NCBI GenBank assembly: GCA_947683625.1
Contig: CANTUR010000166.1
Span: 1,395,001-1,459,000 of the forward strand
DNA length: 64,000 bases
Direction of reading: 5' to 3'
Origin: Mallotus nudiflorus
Taxonomy: Eukaryota > Streptophyta > Magnoliopsida > Malpighiales > Euphorbiaceae
Part shown: positions 1 through 10,357 of the stretch, one piece after another
Position numbering within the stretch: position 1 is the stretch's first letter
Layout: every line of letters starts with the position of its first letter
Made by a program: the position numbers and the translations under genes
The notes under the pieces: model-generated
Told to the model about the DNA's origin: nothing
Seen by the model: only the letters and a program-made list of their open reading frames with translations
Database searches by the model: none

Positions 1-308
1 CCTATCGATTCAGGCTTAGTCATATTAGTAATTTTTATAGCTTTTTGTCCATTCTTGAGATCTTGGTAGTAGTCATTATCATTATTAGCTTGAACTGGAG
101 TGCGAGGAATTCCCTTTGCCTTATCTACCCTCTAGTGAACAGATGTAGATGCTTCATTTAGTTGTGTGCTATTCCTATCTCGGTCACTTTTGGCTTTGAT
201 TTGGGCTTGAAGGATTTCAGCTATGGTGCCATCAACGTGCAACTTTTGGATCCCCTCTTTCAACTTGTCTTTGAATTACTGATAAGAGGTATCTTCTTGG
301 TCACTCAT
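1..308 (-). pseudogene. Start of first ORF of Tat element G (unrecognised N-terminus)
   Basis: An ATG on the minus strand at 308 follows the leader and opens a charged peptide starting MSDQEDTSYQ. It is followed by a stop, then KDKLKEGIQKLHVDGTIAEI and further Lys/Asp-rich sequence, with another stop near residue 65. Position says it is the first ORF of the element, either gag or an accessory ORF. No domain is recognisable in the roughly 100 codons visible. The rest lies outside the window. Confidence 0.4.
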
Positions 309-1596
309 GTTTGAATGTCGTATTCCTATACATTTATTAGGGTTAGTTAAATGAATGATGCATGATGTGTGCCTGGAAAAGAAAAGGGTGAGCATGTATG
401 CATGTGGTCGATGCAAAATCCTATAATGAAAAATGATTATTCCTATAAGAAATAGTGCTTAGTACATGCTATTCACATGTATATAATGTGTACATGATTA
501 AATCTGGTTAGTTTATTCATACATAGTAAACAAACCAATCACAAACAAGCTCTCATTTCCAACCTTATTTCTCCATGAGGTCATTCAGCCTCTTTCCTAA
601 GTGGGTTTTGAACCTATAGTCATTAGGGGACTATAGTTTCACTCTCAAAACTAGGCTTGAGGTAATCACATGATGTCAATGTGAGGGTCAATTGTCGGGC
701 TTTAAATGATGTCCAGAGCCTGCATATGCCCATATACATAGGACCAAGGTCAATCAAAGGGAGTTCAAGTTTTTTCCCCCATTTCAAAATTTAATATGTT
801 TATTAGGAGTCATGAAAGTATTGTTTGATAGTTTACAGTTTGATTTTATTGACATAAAGGTCCATAATCTAGTTAGGTTCCTAACCCATTCATTTGATCT
901 AATAAGGATAAATGGATGACATCTCGTAGGTTCTATCATTGAGAGATGTCATTATTTTGTTAATTTTCATGGACTATTCAAGATGAGGTACATGATTCTT
1001 ATCATTCCTCATGCTTCAGGCTCATATGAAATAGATGAGAATCATGTGGTCTTAGGCATAAATTTTCTATGAAAATTAACATTACGATATCATTTGATGA
1101 TAAACACTAGGAGGGTTATGTCATTTATGAATATCAGGTCAAACGGATAACATTAAGATAAGGATAGCATGCATAGCTTGGTGGAATTTTAGTGGATGTT
1201 GCTACTGGTTTATCTACATGAACCGAGTCAGGGTGAAAGGCTAAAGGTTCCTTTAGCGAGAATGCCCCTACATGACTAGGGTTATAGACTCCGATCAGTG
1301 AGTCTAGCATTCTTTTGATAACTCAGTTGCCCCCTTAAGGACTTGGATTACAGACTCTAGTCAGATGAGTCTGGCGAATGCACAAGTAAAGACTAAAGGT
1401 GATAATACCATATCTTTATCACCTCATGACTCAAGTGGAATCATGGTGGCATTGTTATTTAGTATTATTGAGGCTTGTAAGGACAAGTGGTGCACATGTG
1501 ATGTGTAGTGCAAATGCAGTAGTGAGGGGCTTTATAAGATTGAGTATTGTATAATAAGAAATAGTCATTTTTAAGTTGATCCCTCTTACTTAGAAC
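309..1596 (-). other. 5' leader of Tat element G
   Basis: This 1.3 kb has no credible reading frame. It aligns with 25420-26764 of element B over its whole length, and more weakly with 48900-49554 of element D, although D's LTR is from a different family. It carries two AGACTC/GAGTCT stem-loops. Its position between the primer-binding site and the first ORF makes it the untranslated leader of the genomic RNA. Confidence 0.6.
1285..1373. other. Paired 7-bp stem-loops in Tat leader
   Basis: Hairpin 1 (1285-1306) has stem TAGACTC / GAGTCTA with an 8-nt loop. Hairpin 2 (1351-1373) has stem CAGACTC / GAGTCTG with a 9-nt loop. They lie about 230 to 330 nt downstream of the primer-binding site in the element's own sense. 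Hairpin 2 is intact in B at 26519-26541. Partly decayed versions sit at the equivalent place in B (26450-26475) and D (49345-49366). A packaging or dimerisation role is inference only. Confidence 0.45.
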
Positions 1597-1614
1597 TCCC
1601 CAATGCAATCGCCA
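1597..1614 (-). other. Primer-binding site of element G
   Basis: The minus strand reads TGGCGATTGCATTGGGGA, one nucleotide inside the LTR end at 1616. The TGGCGA...TGGGGA frame matches the sites of B and D. It resembles the Arg-tRNA type reported for Ogre/Tat elements; the exact tRNA is not proven here. Confidence 0.6.
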
Positions 1615-1615
1615 T

Positions 1616-3435
1616 TGTGAGCGACCATTTTCCCTTTTGGGCCTTTTTTTTAGAGGTATGTTTTTATAGGACATTGTTCGGGTCTTTCCATTTCTGAGGG
1701 ACATGGCAACTTTGTCGAATAGGAATAAATGATTAGTCTCAAGAGGATGAGACACTTTTGATTTTGTGGAGTCGCCACCCAATTTTTAGAAAATCAAGAA
1801 AAGAAAAGGACAACATCAGGTCACTCAGCGAGTATTATCCCCAGCAGAGATTTTTGGGTTTAGGAGATCGCATATACTTTTTGACTATTTCTCATTATAT
1901 GATATTCGATGTATAGTTACTGCAACACCCTAGTTTCAATAATGACAGTTTGTATAGCATTCACATAATACATCAGATAGTGGAAGATAATAAAGCTAAA
2001 AATATATATATTACATCATTTTCTTGATAAAATACACATAAAAAGGAAAAGATTGAGGAAGAGTAAATCTAATTTAGATATGACTGATCTCTAATATTAA
2101 CATAACCATTCACACAGCTTGCTCAATTTCACGACTAATGGGATGATCATACATGCTTGTAGTGATTATTTATTCTATGATGATGTATGATGATAATATA
2201 AAGGATGCATGAGGTCATCACTAGACTGAGAGCATGATGACTCTATTATGGGATATGAACTTTTCACATTATTGGTATTTATGATGTGATTTCATGATTT
2301 CAAAAATAAAGGATGTAGAATGATGATGTGAAATGAGCATAATAAAGCATATATTATTCATGTAGCATGCAAGTTTTCCAGTCTCATCACATAAGCATAA
2401 CACTATTCTCAAATGTTGGTGATAGTAAAATAAAATGCAATGCGATAAAATAAATGTGCTAAAATAATTGTGCGGTCCTCAAACTCGACTAAACTTGTGT
2501 GAGTTTTAAAGCTTTAGCTTTAAAAGATTATCAAGCTTTCCTCATCAAGAGGTTCAAAATGATAGTAGAATGATGCTAGATTATATACCTTTGAAGCTTG
2601 CTTTAACAAAGATGAGGCTTGGTTTAGTGGAAAAGGGATCTAACAACCTAAGGGAAAGGCTGTGGGAGAGCAAAAACTATCTGGAAAGGGGTTTCTAGTG
2701 CCTTCGATTGGACTAATTTTTTGAGTTTATGTGTGTTTCCACTTGCTCCTCCCCTCCAAAATGGGGTGTGTAGGGGCATTTTCATGCATGTATATTGAGG
2801 GTTTTGCATGTGGTCACACCAAGTGAGCCTGGTCACACACAGTGTGCATGTGGCCACGCACACATATATATGCTTGCTCGCGCACTTTAATACTTTACGC
2901 ACATTTCTTAGGTTTTACGCACGCTATTCTCAAGTTGGTTCCAAGAGTTTTTAGGGCTTCTAGATGTGTTTTCATAGTCTGTTTTGCCAAATTCAGCTTC
3001 AATTTTAGCAAATGACACCTAAGGGCATTTATGCACACTTCTGAGTGATATGCGCTAATCCTCGGGTTGTGTTGGACTATTCTGGGACCACTTCTGGAGG
3101 TTTTGGTGCCTTTCGGATATGTTTTCAAAATTCTTTTTGTCAAAATTAATTTTTATTTTTTTGACAAAGCTGGGTCCCAATTTGACGAAATGTGCATCGG
3201 CCCAATAAGTTGTGTATTCTAAGAGGATTTTTCTAAAAATAAGCCTCTCATTATTCTGATAATTCATATTTTGTAAGGTCAAAACATAACTTAATAGCTT
3301 AGTGATCAATTTTGCATACTGGTGGTTAGGTTTTTTTAAGGTTGCACACTTCAGAGGTGTTACGAATGAGTAGACTCTCGGGAATTCATTTCATCATTGG
3401 ACCTTTTTGAGGATAGTCAAATTTGAGGTATTACA
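1616..3435 (-). repeat. 5' LTR of element G (family of B)
   Basis: The plus strand starts TGTGAGCGACC and ends GGTATTACA, so the minus strand runs TGTAATACC...GGTCGCTCACA. Length is 1820 bp. It aligns with B's LTRs at 11871-13731 and 26784-27861/51787-52613. Near 2775 a segment of about 45 bp is missing compared with 13018-13065; it contained the TATA-like box and its surroundings. This copy therefore probably lost its own core promoter. Confidence 0.75.
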
Positions 3436-3571
3436 CAAATGTATTCTTTAAAATTTAAATTAAATAATATTATGCTAAATGAAAGTAAAATTAATAATAA
3501 TTAAATAAACTTATAAAAATATATTATAAACTAATAAAAATGCTCCTAAAATTATTTATATAAATGACACA
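3436..3571 (-). repeat. 3' LTR of element F, inner fragment
   Basis: It aligns with 7798-7932, the end of the right LTR, with scattered substitutions. The remainder of this LTR lies beyond G, outside the window. The minus strand starts TGTGTCATTTATATAA, the expected LTR 5' end directly after the polypurine tract. Confidence 0.65.
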
Positions 3572-3614
3572 TAAAAAATTCCCCCACATTAAACCTTTGC
3601 TTGTCCTCAAGCAA
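3572..3614 (-). other. Polypurine tract and GAGGACAAGCAAAGG box of element F
   Basis: On the minus strand TGCTTGAGGACAAGCAAAGG is followed by AATGTGGGGGAATTTTTTA and then the LTR start TGTGTC. This arrangement is a hallmark of Athila-group 3' ends, where the purine run primes plus-strand DNA synthesis. Confidence 0.65.
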
Positions 3615-4870
3615 AATGCATAATAACACTCATCAATGTAATGAACTTAGCACATTGACAGACTTTTAAATGTCCATCTACTATAATCTTAGGTTAATAT
3701 AAAGCTTATATATTAAAATCAGATTGATAATTCAAAGTTAAAGACATCAGTTTTACCAAGTGAAGAGCAAACTTAGTTGTTGAATTGCTGAAAACATGCA
3801 AATTGGTAATCAAGAAAAATGAAAATAAATGATACTATTTTCTGCAACCTCAAGCCACCCTTTGATTCCATCACATAAAAGATAGAAATTTTTATTTCAT
3901 TTTATTAGTGAGTGCATTTTATGCCCCATCTCACTTTTATCTCTCTATTCTTCTCACTTTTAGTAATCCCTTACCATTCTAATATTACTAAGTATGGACA
4001 CTGTCAAATGAGTCCTTTGGATACTCATACTCAAATTAAAGCATTGGGGTAGTTTTCATAGCATAAAGATATAAAATTTATACATTGCTCTAAAGAGAGT
4101 TTTTTTTACTGCTATCAGGTTATATGTTAATGTTAAAGTTAGAACAAAAGATAACATCCAAGTATCGTTTACAAGTAATTTTCTGAACTATCAATTTTTA
4201 GATTCAGTTATTCAAAGTAAGTAAGCATTAGGTTCATTAGAATTTCAGAAGTCTTTAATCTTAAATTATCAACCTAACTTTAAAATTTACAAATCAAGCA
4301 TTAACAAAAGATTATGAAACATGTACATTGAAATCACATTTGATGCACTATGCTCATCACAATGATAAATTAAAAAAATTTAGTGTGTGAGAGTGTGTGG
4401 ATGCAATCATACAACATGTAATATACGATATGATACAGAGATGGAATTAAATGCAGAAAATATATAATGCAATATATATTCTCTCCCCCACACTTAAACA
4501 AGTCAGTGTCCGCAATGACTAATGAAGAATGACTTCCTTAGAGGTGGAAAAAATGACTTCCTTAAATGAGAGGAGGGTGGACAATGATATGGGTGTGGCC
4601 ATTTGCATGACCATGCACATCCACCTCTGTAGTTTTGCAAAATTAAGTTGCAAAAAAGAAAAAAAGAAAAAAATGTTAAAACAAATTAAAGTTAAATGGG
4701 TTGCCTCCCATTAAGCACTTGTTTATATTCATTAGCTCGAATAAATTCCCATTTGATCATTAGGGAGGATTGATTGATTAAAGAATAATCCTTGTCCATT
4801 TGAGCTCGCCTATTTAGCATTCGAAAAGAAGGTGAAAAAGTCTTAAAATTCATATCCTTCATAACACTTT
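3615..4870 (-). other. 3' untranslated region of element F
   Basis: About 1.25 kb with no supported frame. On the minus strand it opens near 4710 with a TTAATGGGAGGCAACCCATT box, typical of the region just after pol in Athila-type elements, and ends at the polypurine tract. A short plus-strand frame at 4529-4714 is not supported by any motif. Confidence 0.5.
4477..4496 (-). other. Second polypurine-tract-like motif of element F
   Basis: The minus strand reads TTAAGTGTGGGGGAGAGA, which resembles the terminal tract more closely than the surrounding AT-rich sequence does. It lies about 900 bp upstream of the terminal tract in element sense. It could be a secondary plus-strand primer or an old element end. 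Confidence 0.4.
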
Positions 4871-4874
4871 TTAT

Positions 4875-5480
4875 TTACCACTCTTTAGCATCCTTCTTTA
4901 GAGGCCCTTTTTTCTTTTTAACCTTTTTATTTTCTTTCACCTCCTTGGTATCATGAATGAGGTAGGTTTTAGGTGGCTCATTAGGAACTTGTGGAAGAAC
5001 ATCTTTACCATAGACCTCAACTACATCCACCAAAAAATAAAAAGTCATTGTTGGGGATTGTTGTGCCACTTTGAACACATCAAACTCAACCTTCTCTTCC
5101 CTAACTTTAAGTGTTATTTTTCCTATCTTGACATCAATGATAGCTCCAGCTGTATCCAAGAAAGGACATCCTAGAATAATAGGAATATGAGAGTCTTCTT
5201 CCATTTTGATAATCACAAAATCACAAGGGATATAAAACTATCCCACTTTTACTGGAATATCCTCTAATATGCCCATGGGATATATAAAATATCTATCTGC
5301 AAGCTGTAACAAAATATTGGTAGGCTTAGGATCTCCTATGCTCAATTTCCTACATAAATTTAGAGCATTAAACTCACACTAGCTCCTAAATCATAAAGAG
5401 CTTTACCAATAGCTAATTTTCCAATAACACAAGGTATAGAGATACTCCCTGGATCTTTAAGTTTTAGAGGGACCTTATTT
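4875..5480 (-). pseudogene. Aspartic protease remnant of element F
   Basis: Reading leftward from 5480: KLKDPGSISIP, then the active site ALYDLGASVSLM (catalytic Asp codon near 5394-5396), then after a +1 shift LQLADRYFIYPMGILEDIP, an in-frame stop at VKVG*F, and IPIILGCPFLDTAGAIIDV, the flap/hydrophobic part typical of Athila proteases. The C-terminal part (4875-5216) is open and ends in a Lys-rich tail with a stop. There is no RT downstream, so the frame ends where pol would start. Confidence 0.65.
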
Positions 5481-6690
5481 CTGATCAAAACACTACATTC
5501 TTCAGTCATTGGTATAGTCTCATAATCCTCCAACTTCCTCTTATCAGTGATGATGTCTTTAAGGCATTTGGCATTTTGGTGACTGCCTCCAAGAAGGGAA
5601 TGGTGATATCTAACTATTTGAACACCTTTAAAACCTTTTAAAATTGCTTGTCAAGTGCTCCATTACCCATCCTTCATTGTTTTAGGCTCTTGATTTAACT
5701 CATTACTCTTTGGCTTCTCTCCTTGTTTTGGTAATTGATTTGGCACAACCTTTAATTCCTTAATCTTGTGCTCAACATCAAGCAATTGCTTCCCACTTTA
5801 TAAAGTTATTACATTCATATGCTCTCTTGGGTTCTCAAGTCGACTAGTAAAGTTTTCAGGTTTCCTATTTATAAAAATTTGGAAGAGCTTGCTTGTGATG
5901 CTATTTGGTGTTCTAGCATCTTGTTGTGTGTAGCTAATTGTTCTAACCTTGCATCTATCCACTTGAAATTCTCTTTATGCTGCTTAAAACCTTCTTGAAG
6001 TGTTTGATTTATTTTGCTTGGTGATTGGATGAAGTTTTCCATCATCATCTCAAGATTGGACTTGGTTCGATAAGTGATCTTTTATTGAAAATCCGGTAGT
6101 GCTTTATACCCTTGATTTGCATTTAAGTTTGAATTCCCTCTTTGATTTGACCATGATAAATTTGGGTGGTTTCTCCATCCAAGGTTGTATGTGTTAGAGT
6201 ATGGATTCCCTTAAGGTTTATTATTAAAGTCACTCAAAGCATTTAATTACTCAATGGAATAACCTTGAGAGAAAATGTTACATTGTTGACACATTGTGGT
6301 GGAATGTCCACCTCCACATACTTTACAAAATATCATCTACCATGCTTAAGCTATCAACCTCATACACTCCAGCTGCTTTTCTAGGCTAATTTCTCTCTCC
6401 ATGCCACTGATAATTGTTTGATGCCATCATTTCCAAGAGTGCATATGCATCATCCGGTGTTTTACTCATGAAAGAGCCTTGTGCAGTAGCGTCTATAGTG
6501 ATTTGCAAAGACTTAGAAAGTCCTTGGTAGAATGTTTGCATAAGGAGCTAATTCAAAATGCCATGATGAGGGCAATGTCTTTGTAGGTCTTTAAATCTCT
6601 CCCAAGCTTCGTAAAGAGATTCTCCATGTTGTTGCCTGAACCTTATAAGGTCTTGGTGATATTTGGCAGTCTTTCTAAGTGGATAATACT
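5481..6690 (-). pseudogene. Gag remnant of element F
   Basis: On the minus strand, from 6690: KTAKYHQDLIRFRQQHGE, AWERFKDLQRHCPHHGI, then a zinc knuckle CKVCGGGHSTTMC (C-X2-C-X3-H-X4-C) near 6290-6330 and WRNHPNLSWSNQ. These are Athila gag features. At least eight stops interrupt it. The N-terminal third of gag and the primer-binding site are missing: sequence jumps from mid-gag into LTR-like DNA around 6690-6700. Confidence 0.6.
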
Positions 6691-7212
6691 TAAATTACTT
6701 AAAGTCTCTTTCAAGATTATTCAAGCATGTTAAAACTAATTATCGCCTATTTTCATGGTCAAGTAAATTAATTAAGACTCATTAAGTTCCTTAGCAATTT
6801 AATACTCCTCAAAGGATTTGTCTACTTTCGTGATCAAGGATCCTAAGTTTCATAGGTTTATGAGCTAATAGATCATGCAACTTTTGTTGTCTATTAATCT
6901 ACCTAAAAGCATACATTTAATCAGGCCTAAAATCAAATACAATAACATATAAAAGCAACCAGTAAAATTGACTGAATATTAATTTATTGAATTAAAATAT
7001 AAAAATCCAAACAATCAGTAGTCTAGTTACACGAATCCAAACCCAAAGTAAATTAGTTAGACATGATGGAAATAATCATAATCAAAGATATTCTAAACAT
7101 GAGAACAATTATACTTGAACGTGATTGACTTGAAACTTTGCTTCTTCTCTGCCATAATTTCTTTGAATGCTAATTTGAATGAATTATCCCCCTTTTGAAT
7201 TAATGAATTAAT

Positions 7213-7225
7213 CCTCTTTTTATAG
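7213..7225 (-). promoter_or_regulatory. TATA box in LTR of element F
   Basis: The minus strand reads CTATAAAAAGAGG, about 110 bp downstream of the palindrome array in element sense, as expected for a U3 core promoter. Confidence 0.45.
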
Positions 7226-7334
7226 TCATCTCTTGGCCCTAGAACTTTCAATTCTAAAATATTCTCATTCTATAATCTTCTAATTTTGAAATCTTCTAAA
7301 TCTATAATCCTGAATGAAAGAGGAAGATTTTTCA

Positions 7335-7740
7335 TGAGTGCACACCCAAGTGCATGGCCATGCACATGGGCCATGCACTAGGGTGAGCACTAGGGCATGT
7401 ATGTTAATTTTGTGTGCACACCCTAGTTCATGGTCGTGCACACGGGCGTGCATTAGGTCATGTACATTAATTTTATGTGCACACCCTAGTGCATGGCCAT
7501 GTACATGGGTGTGCACTATTCTAAATTTATGCACGACCTGATACATGGCTATGTGGTGGGGTATGCATAACTTTTTAATCGTTCTTGGCTATAATCATGT
7601 TAGTGCACACCTTTTTGCATAGTCGTGTGGTGAAGTATGCAGGATTCTTAATAAGCACACAGTCATGTGTTAGCCTGTGTACGTAATTTATGCAGACATG
7701 GTTCCAGACACGGTCGTGCACTAACTTCAGTTCATAAAAC
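7335..7740. repeat. Imperfect tandem array of GTGCATGGCCATGCAC-type palindromes
   Basis: Units of about 75-90 bp repeat GTGCACACCC, TAG(T/G)(G/T)CATGG(C/T)C(A/G)TG(C/T)AC and TTAATTTTATGTGC. The core GCATGGCCATGC is self-complementary. At least four recognisable units are followed by decayed ones. Short open frames on both strands here (7280-7546, 7338-7541) are by-products of the repeat. Confidence 0.6.
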
Positions 7741-7932
7741 TATAATAAATAATTTAATTAGATACTACAATGCACTTAATTATTAAAAAAACATGCAAAT
7801 GTATTCTTTAAAATGCAAATTAAATAATATTATACTGAATGCAAGAAAAATTAATAACAATTAAATAAACTTAGAAAAATATATTATAAAACTAATAAAA
7901 ATGCTCCTAAAATTATATGTATAAATGACACA

Positions 7933-8353
7933 TAATATAGTCCTTAACTTTGAAGAGGATAAGGAAGTCCTATTAATCCTTGGTATGCCTTTTATTTACA
8001 TTACAAGAGCAATCATTGATGTTTATAATGGAACTTTCACATTAAGAGTAGGGAATGAAAGCTGTAAGTTTATTGTTTATCAAAGCATGAAATAGCCCTA
8101 TGATAAAGATTTCTGCATGAGAGTTGATGTTGTCAATGAATGTGTGAGTGAAGTCCAACCATGGAGGTTGGTAAAGTCTATGGAAAATGAGACTATTAAG
8201 AAGTGTTTTTAGGTATAATCTTCTTAAGATGAAGTACACCTCAAACACCAACCCTATATACCACACATGAAATTACCAAAAAATGAACCCACACCACCCT
8301 CGACCATTGAACCACCAAAATTATACTTGAAACCTTTACCCCAATATTTAAGG
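7933..8353 (+). pseudogene. Protease C-terminus and linker of Athila element E (left part)
   Basis: The plus strand reads IVLNFEEDKEVLLILGMPF, AIIDVYNGTFTLRVGNES, then stops, then PPKLYLKPLPQYLR. This is the last third of an Athila protease and the conserved linker before RT. The frame is cut after LR by copia element C and resumes at 60733 with YTFLREDQ, so both halves are one polyprotein. Everything upstream in E is displaced to the left of F, off-window. Confidence 0.65.
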
Positions 8354-10341
8354 TGTTAGTATAGATATACCCTAGTGCCATTTCTTATAATATAAATGAC
8401 ATTGTACTTTTATCCTTATGGAAATATAATATTCATTTAGATAAAGTGTTTATTTATTTAAGTGTTTACCTTTTAACATAATATTAAATCAGTTTATTAT
8501 CAAGTGTTGATAATATGAGTGACAAATTCATTTAGTACATATGCTATAAAATGTTCATAGTCATTGGATTAATAAATGGGTTATATTAATCTATAGACTA
8601 TCACCTCTGTCTATTTTCCTTAGTTATTATATGATATTGATAGTGAGAGGTAGTGAGTCTCATGCTACTTGATATGAGATATCAGAATATACATGTGGAT
8701 ACTTATATGATGGGTGGATTGAATAGTGACGTAAGATAAGTGATTGCATGGAAATTCACTTTAGTCAATAATCATTATCTTAGACATAATGGTGCATATG
8801 GTCATTTGACCTGAGGTGACACAGTTAGTTCTATATAGGGATGAGTGATTGGCCAATATGGAATTCATTACCTAGAGTGAACCAGGATAAGATATTAAGC
8901 TATCTAGGTTGTTCTTGATGATTAGGTACCTAATAAAGTCAAACTTGACTTACCCAAAAAGTGTTTCGATGCTAGAAAGTGTTTCTAGTAGAAGTCATGT
9001 TTTATTGAGAATTGAATTGAAGATGAGGTCATATGATTGAGGCAATTAGAGTTTGACTAACAATGTTGGGATCTTCATATAAAGGGACATTGAGTGCATA
9101 ATAATTATGTTGTATGGTTCTTGTGAATCTACAAATAACATTCATTTTCAATTGGGTAGTCATGACATCTATGTTGGGTGTCACTCATGACTTATGGAAA
9201 CTAAATGTGATTAATTGGGATTTTCATATTTTGCTTGGAAAGAGTTTCCAATAATATTAAGAGTTAATATTAGTTATTTCCATTGCCATTTGGACTTGAA
9301 CCTAGTAAGTCACACACATAAGAGTAGCACTGATAATGATATTTATTAATTTGATTATTAATTAAAATGTTTAATTAATTAATTAATTAAATTAATTGAA
9401 TTGGATTGGATTTTCACTTGTGCCAGGATCTATTATATCTTGAAATCTAATTCAAAGGTTAGGACTATTAAATATTAATTTTTACTTAATTTAATATATG
9501 ATATTAAGTTTAAGGACCAATTTGATATTTGCCAATAATCCTTCTTTGGATATGGACCATAAGATGGGCCTTGTATATATAGCTTAATCGATGATGCATG
9601 GGCTTGGATAATTAGGTGTATTATTAATATGGGCCTTCTTATATACATACACTAAGTTAGGGGAGTTGCTTTACACACTTGATACTTCACTTACCACTTA
9701 CATTGAAGAGAAAGCATTACGAGAGAAAATGAAAGTTGAGTCTTCTTCTTCATCTTTCTTTTAGGTGTTATGAGTGTGTGTGAGTGAGAAATACAAGAGT
9801 TGTGAGTCATAAGTCCATTGTCATCATCCTTTGTACAAGAGTTGTGCAAGTGAAGGCTGCATCTAAAGGCGACATGAAATCCTATATCATCCAAGCAAAG
9901 AGAGGAGCTCTAGCAAGCTTTTGGGTCACCAATAAGGAGAAGTTTTTGGGTAGAGATTCTATAATAGCTTGGAGTCATTCCAGTACCACTTATGGGTTTT
10001 AAGCTAGAGGCTTCACACTTGGGGAGCTAGGAGCTTGTAGATTTGCATCAACCATTTCCTAAAGCCTATCGAGCATCCTACTGTGGAGTTTATAAGTGTT
10101 ACTAAACTCTAGATGTAGGTCTTTTTCCATGCTTTATGTTTTGGTTGTTTTATAAATCTTTGATTTATATTGTCTATTATTAGGTATGTAAATTCAATGT
10201 GCTATGATCTTGGTGGTTTTTGAATGCTTGCCTTTATGCAAGGGTTACACACTAGGAATTTTTTTTGAAATTTATCCTAATTGATTTTATGCTCACACCA
10301 CACTTCTGCTCATATTTTGGTGTGTGTAATTGATTCCTTCA
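8354..10341 (+). repeat. 5' LTR of copia element C
   Basis: 1988 bp, TGTTAG...CTTCA. It aligns end to end with 58312-60727 but lacks about 80 bp (3' LTR 58784-58865) and about 360 bp (3' LTR roughly 59645-60005); the gap sits at 9636-9642. It also has about 25 extra bases near 9160-9185. A TATATATAG motif at 9572-9580 could be the core promoter; the 3' LTR has TATATGTAG there. Confidence 0.8.
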
Positions 10342-10343
10342 AG

Positions 10344-10357
10344 TGGTATTAAGAGTC
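10344..10357 (+). other. Primer-binding site of copia element C
   Basis: TGGTATTAAGAGTC lies two nucleotides inside the LTR. It is close to the TGGTATCAGAGC start of sites pairing with initiator methionine tRNA, the usual primer of copia elements. Confidence 0.6.

Larger units (their letters stand above)
1..3435 (-). mobile_element. Tat-lineage Ty3/gypsy element G, 5' end only (runs off left edge)
   Basis: The minus strand reads LTR (3435 to 1616), primer-binding site (1614 to 1597), leader, then the start of a first ORF at 308. The LTR and leader match element B (26784-27861 plus 51787-52613, and 25420-26764), so G and B belong to one family. The LTR end at 3435 abuts LTR sequence of element F, so G inserted into F's left LTR. 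The matching TSD would lie off-window and cannot be checked. Confidence 0.75.
3436..7932 (-). mobile_element. Athila-related gag-protease-only element F
   Basis: A 136-bp direct repeat (3436-3571 and 7798-7932) marks the ends. Both copies finish ...AATGACACA on the plus strand, followed inside by a polypurine tract at the left end. Between them, on the minus strand, are gag and protease remnants. After protease there is no RT, RNase H or integrase; the sequence goes straight to a 3' untranslated region. The left LTR is truncated in the window because G inserted in it. The right end breaks the protease frame of E after TAATA (7933-7937). Confidence 0.65.
6691..7932 (-). repeat. 5' LTR of element F (inner boundary uncertain)
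   Basis: The outer end (7798-7932) is shared with the left LTR. Going inward on the minus strand it has a palindrome-rich array (7335-7740), a TATA box (7213-7225) and then AT-rich sequence. No primer-binding site is visible between here and gag, so the inner boundary is approximate and a deletion probably joins LTR to gag. Confidence 0.5.

Noticed and set aside
1465..1782. 105-codon minus-strand open frame over the LTR/PBS junction of G
   Set aside because: It spans LTR, primer-binding site and leader and is not conserved in B.
7280..7546. His/Val/Ala-rich open frames on both strands
   Set aside because: Both follow the palindrome array; overlapping opposite frames in repeats are expected by chance.
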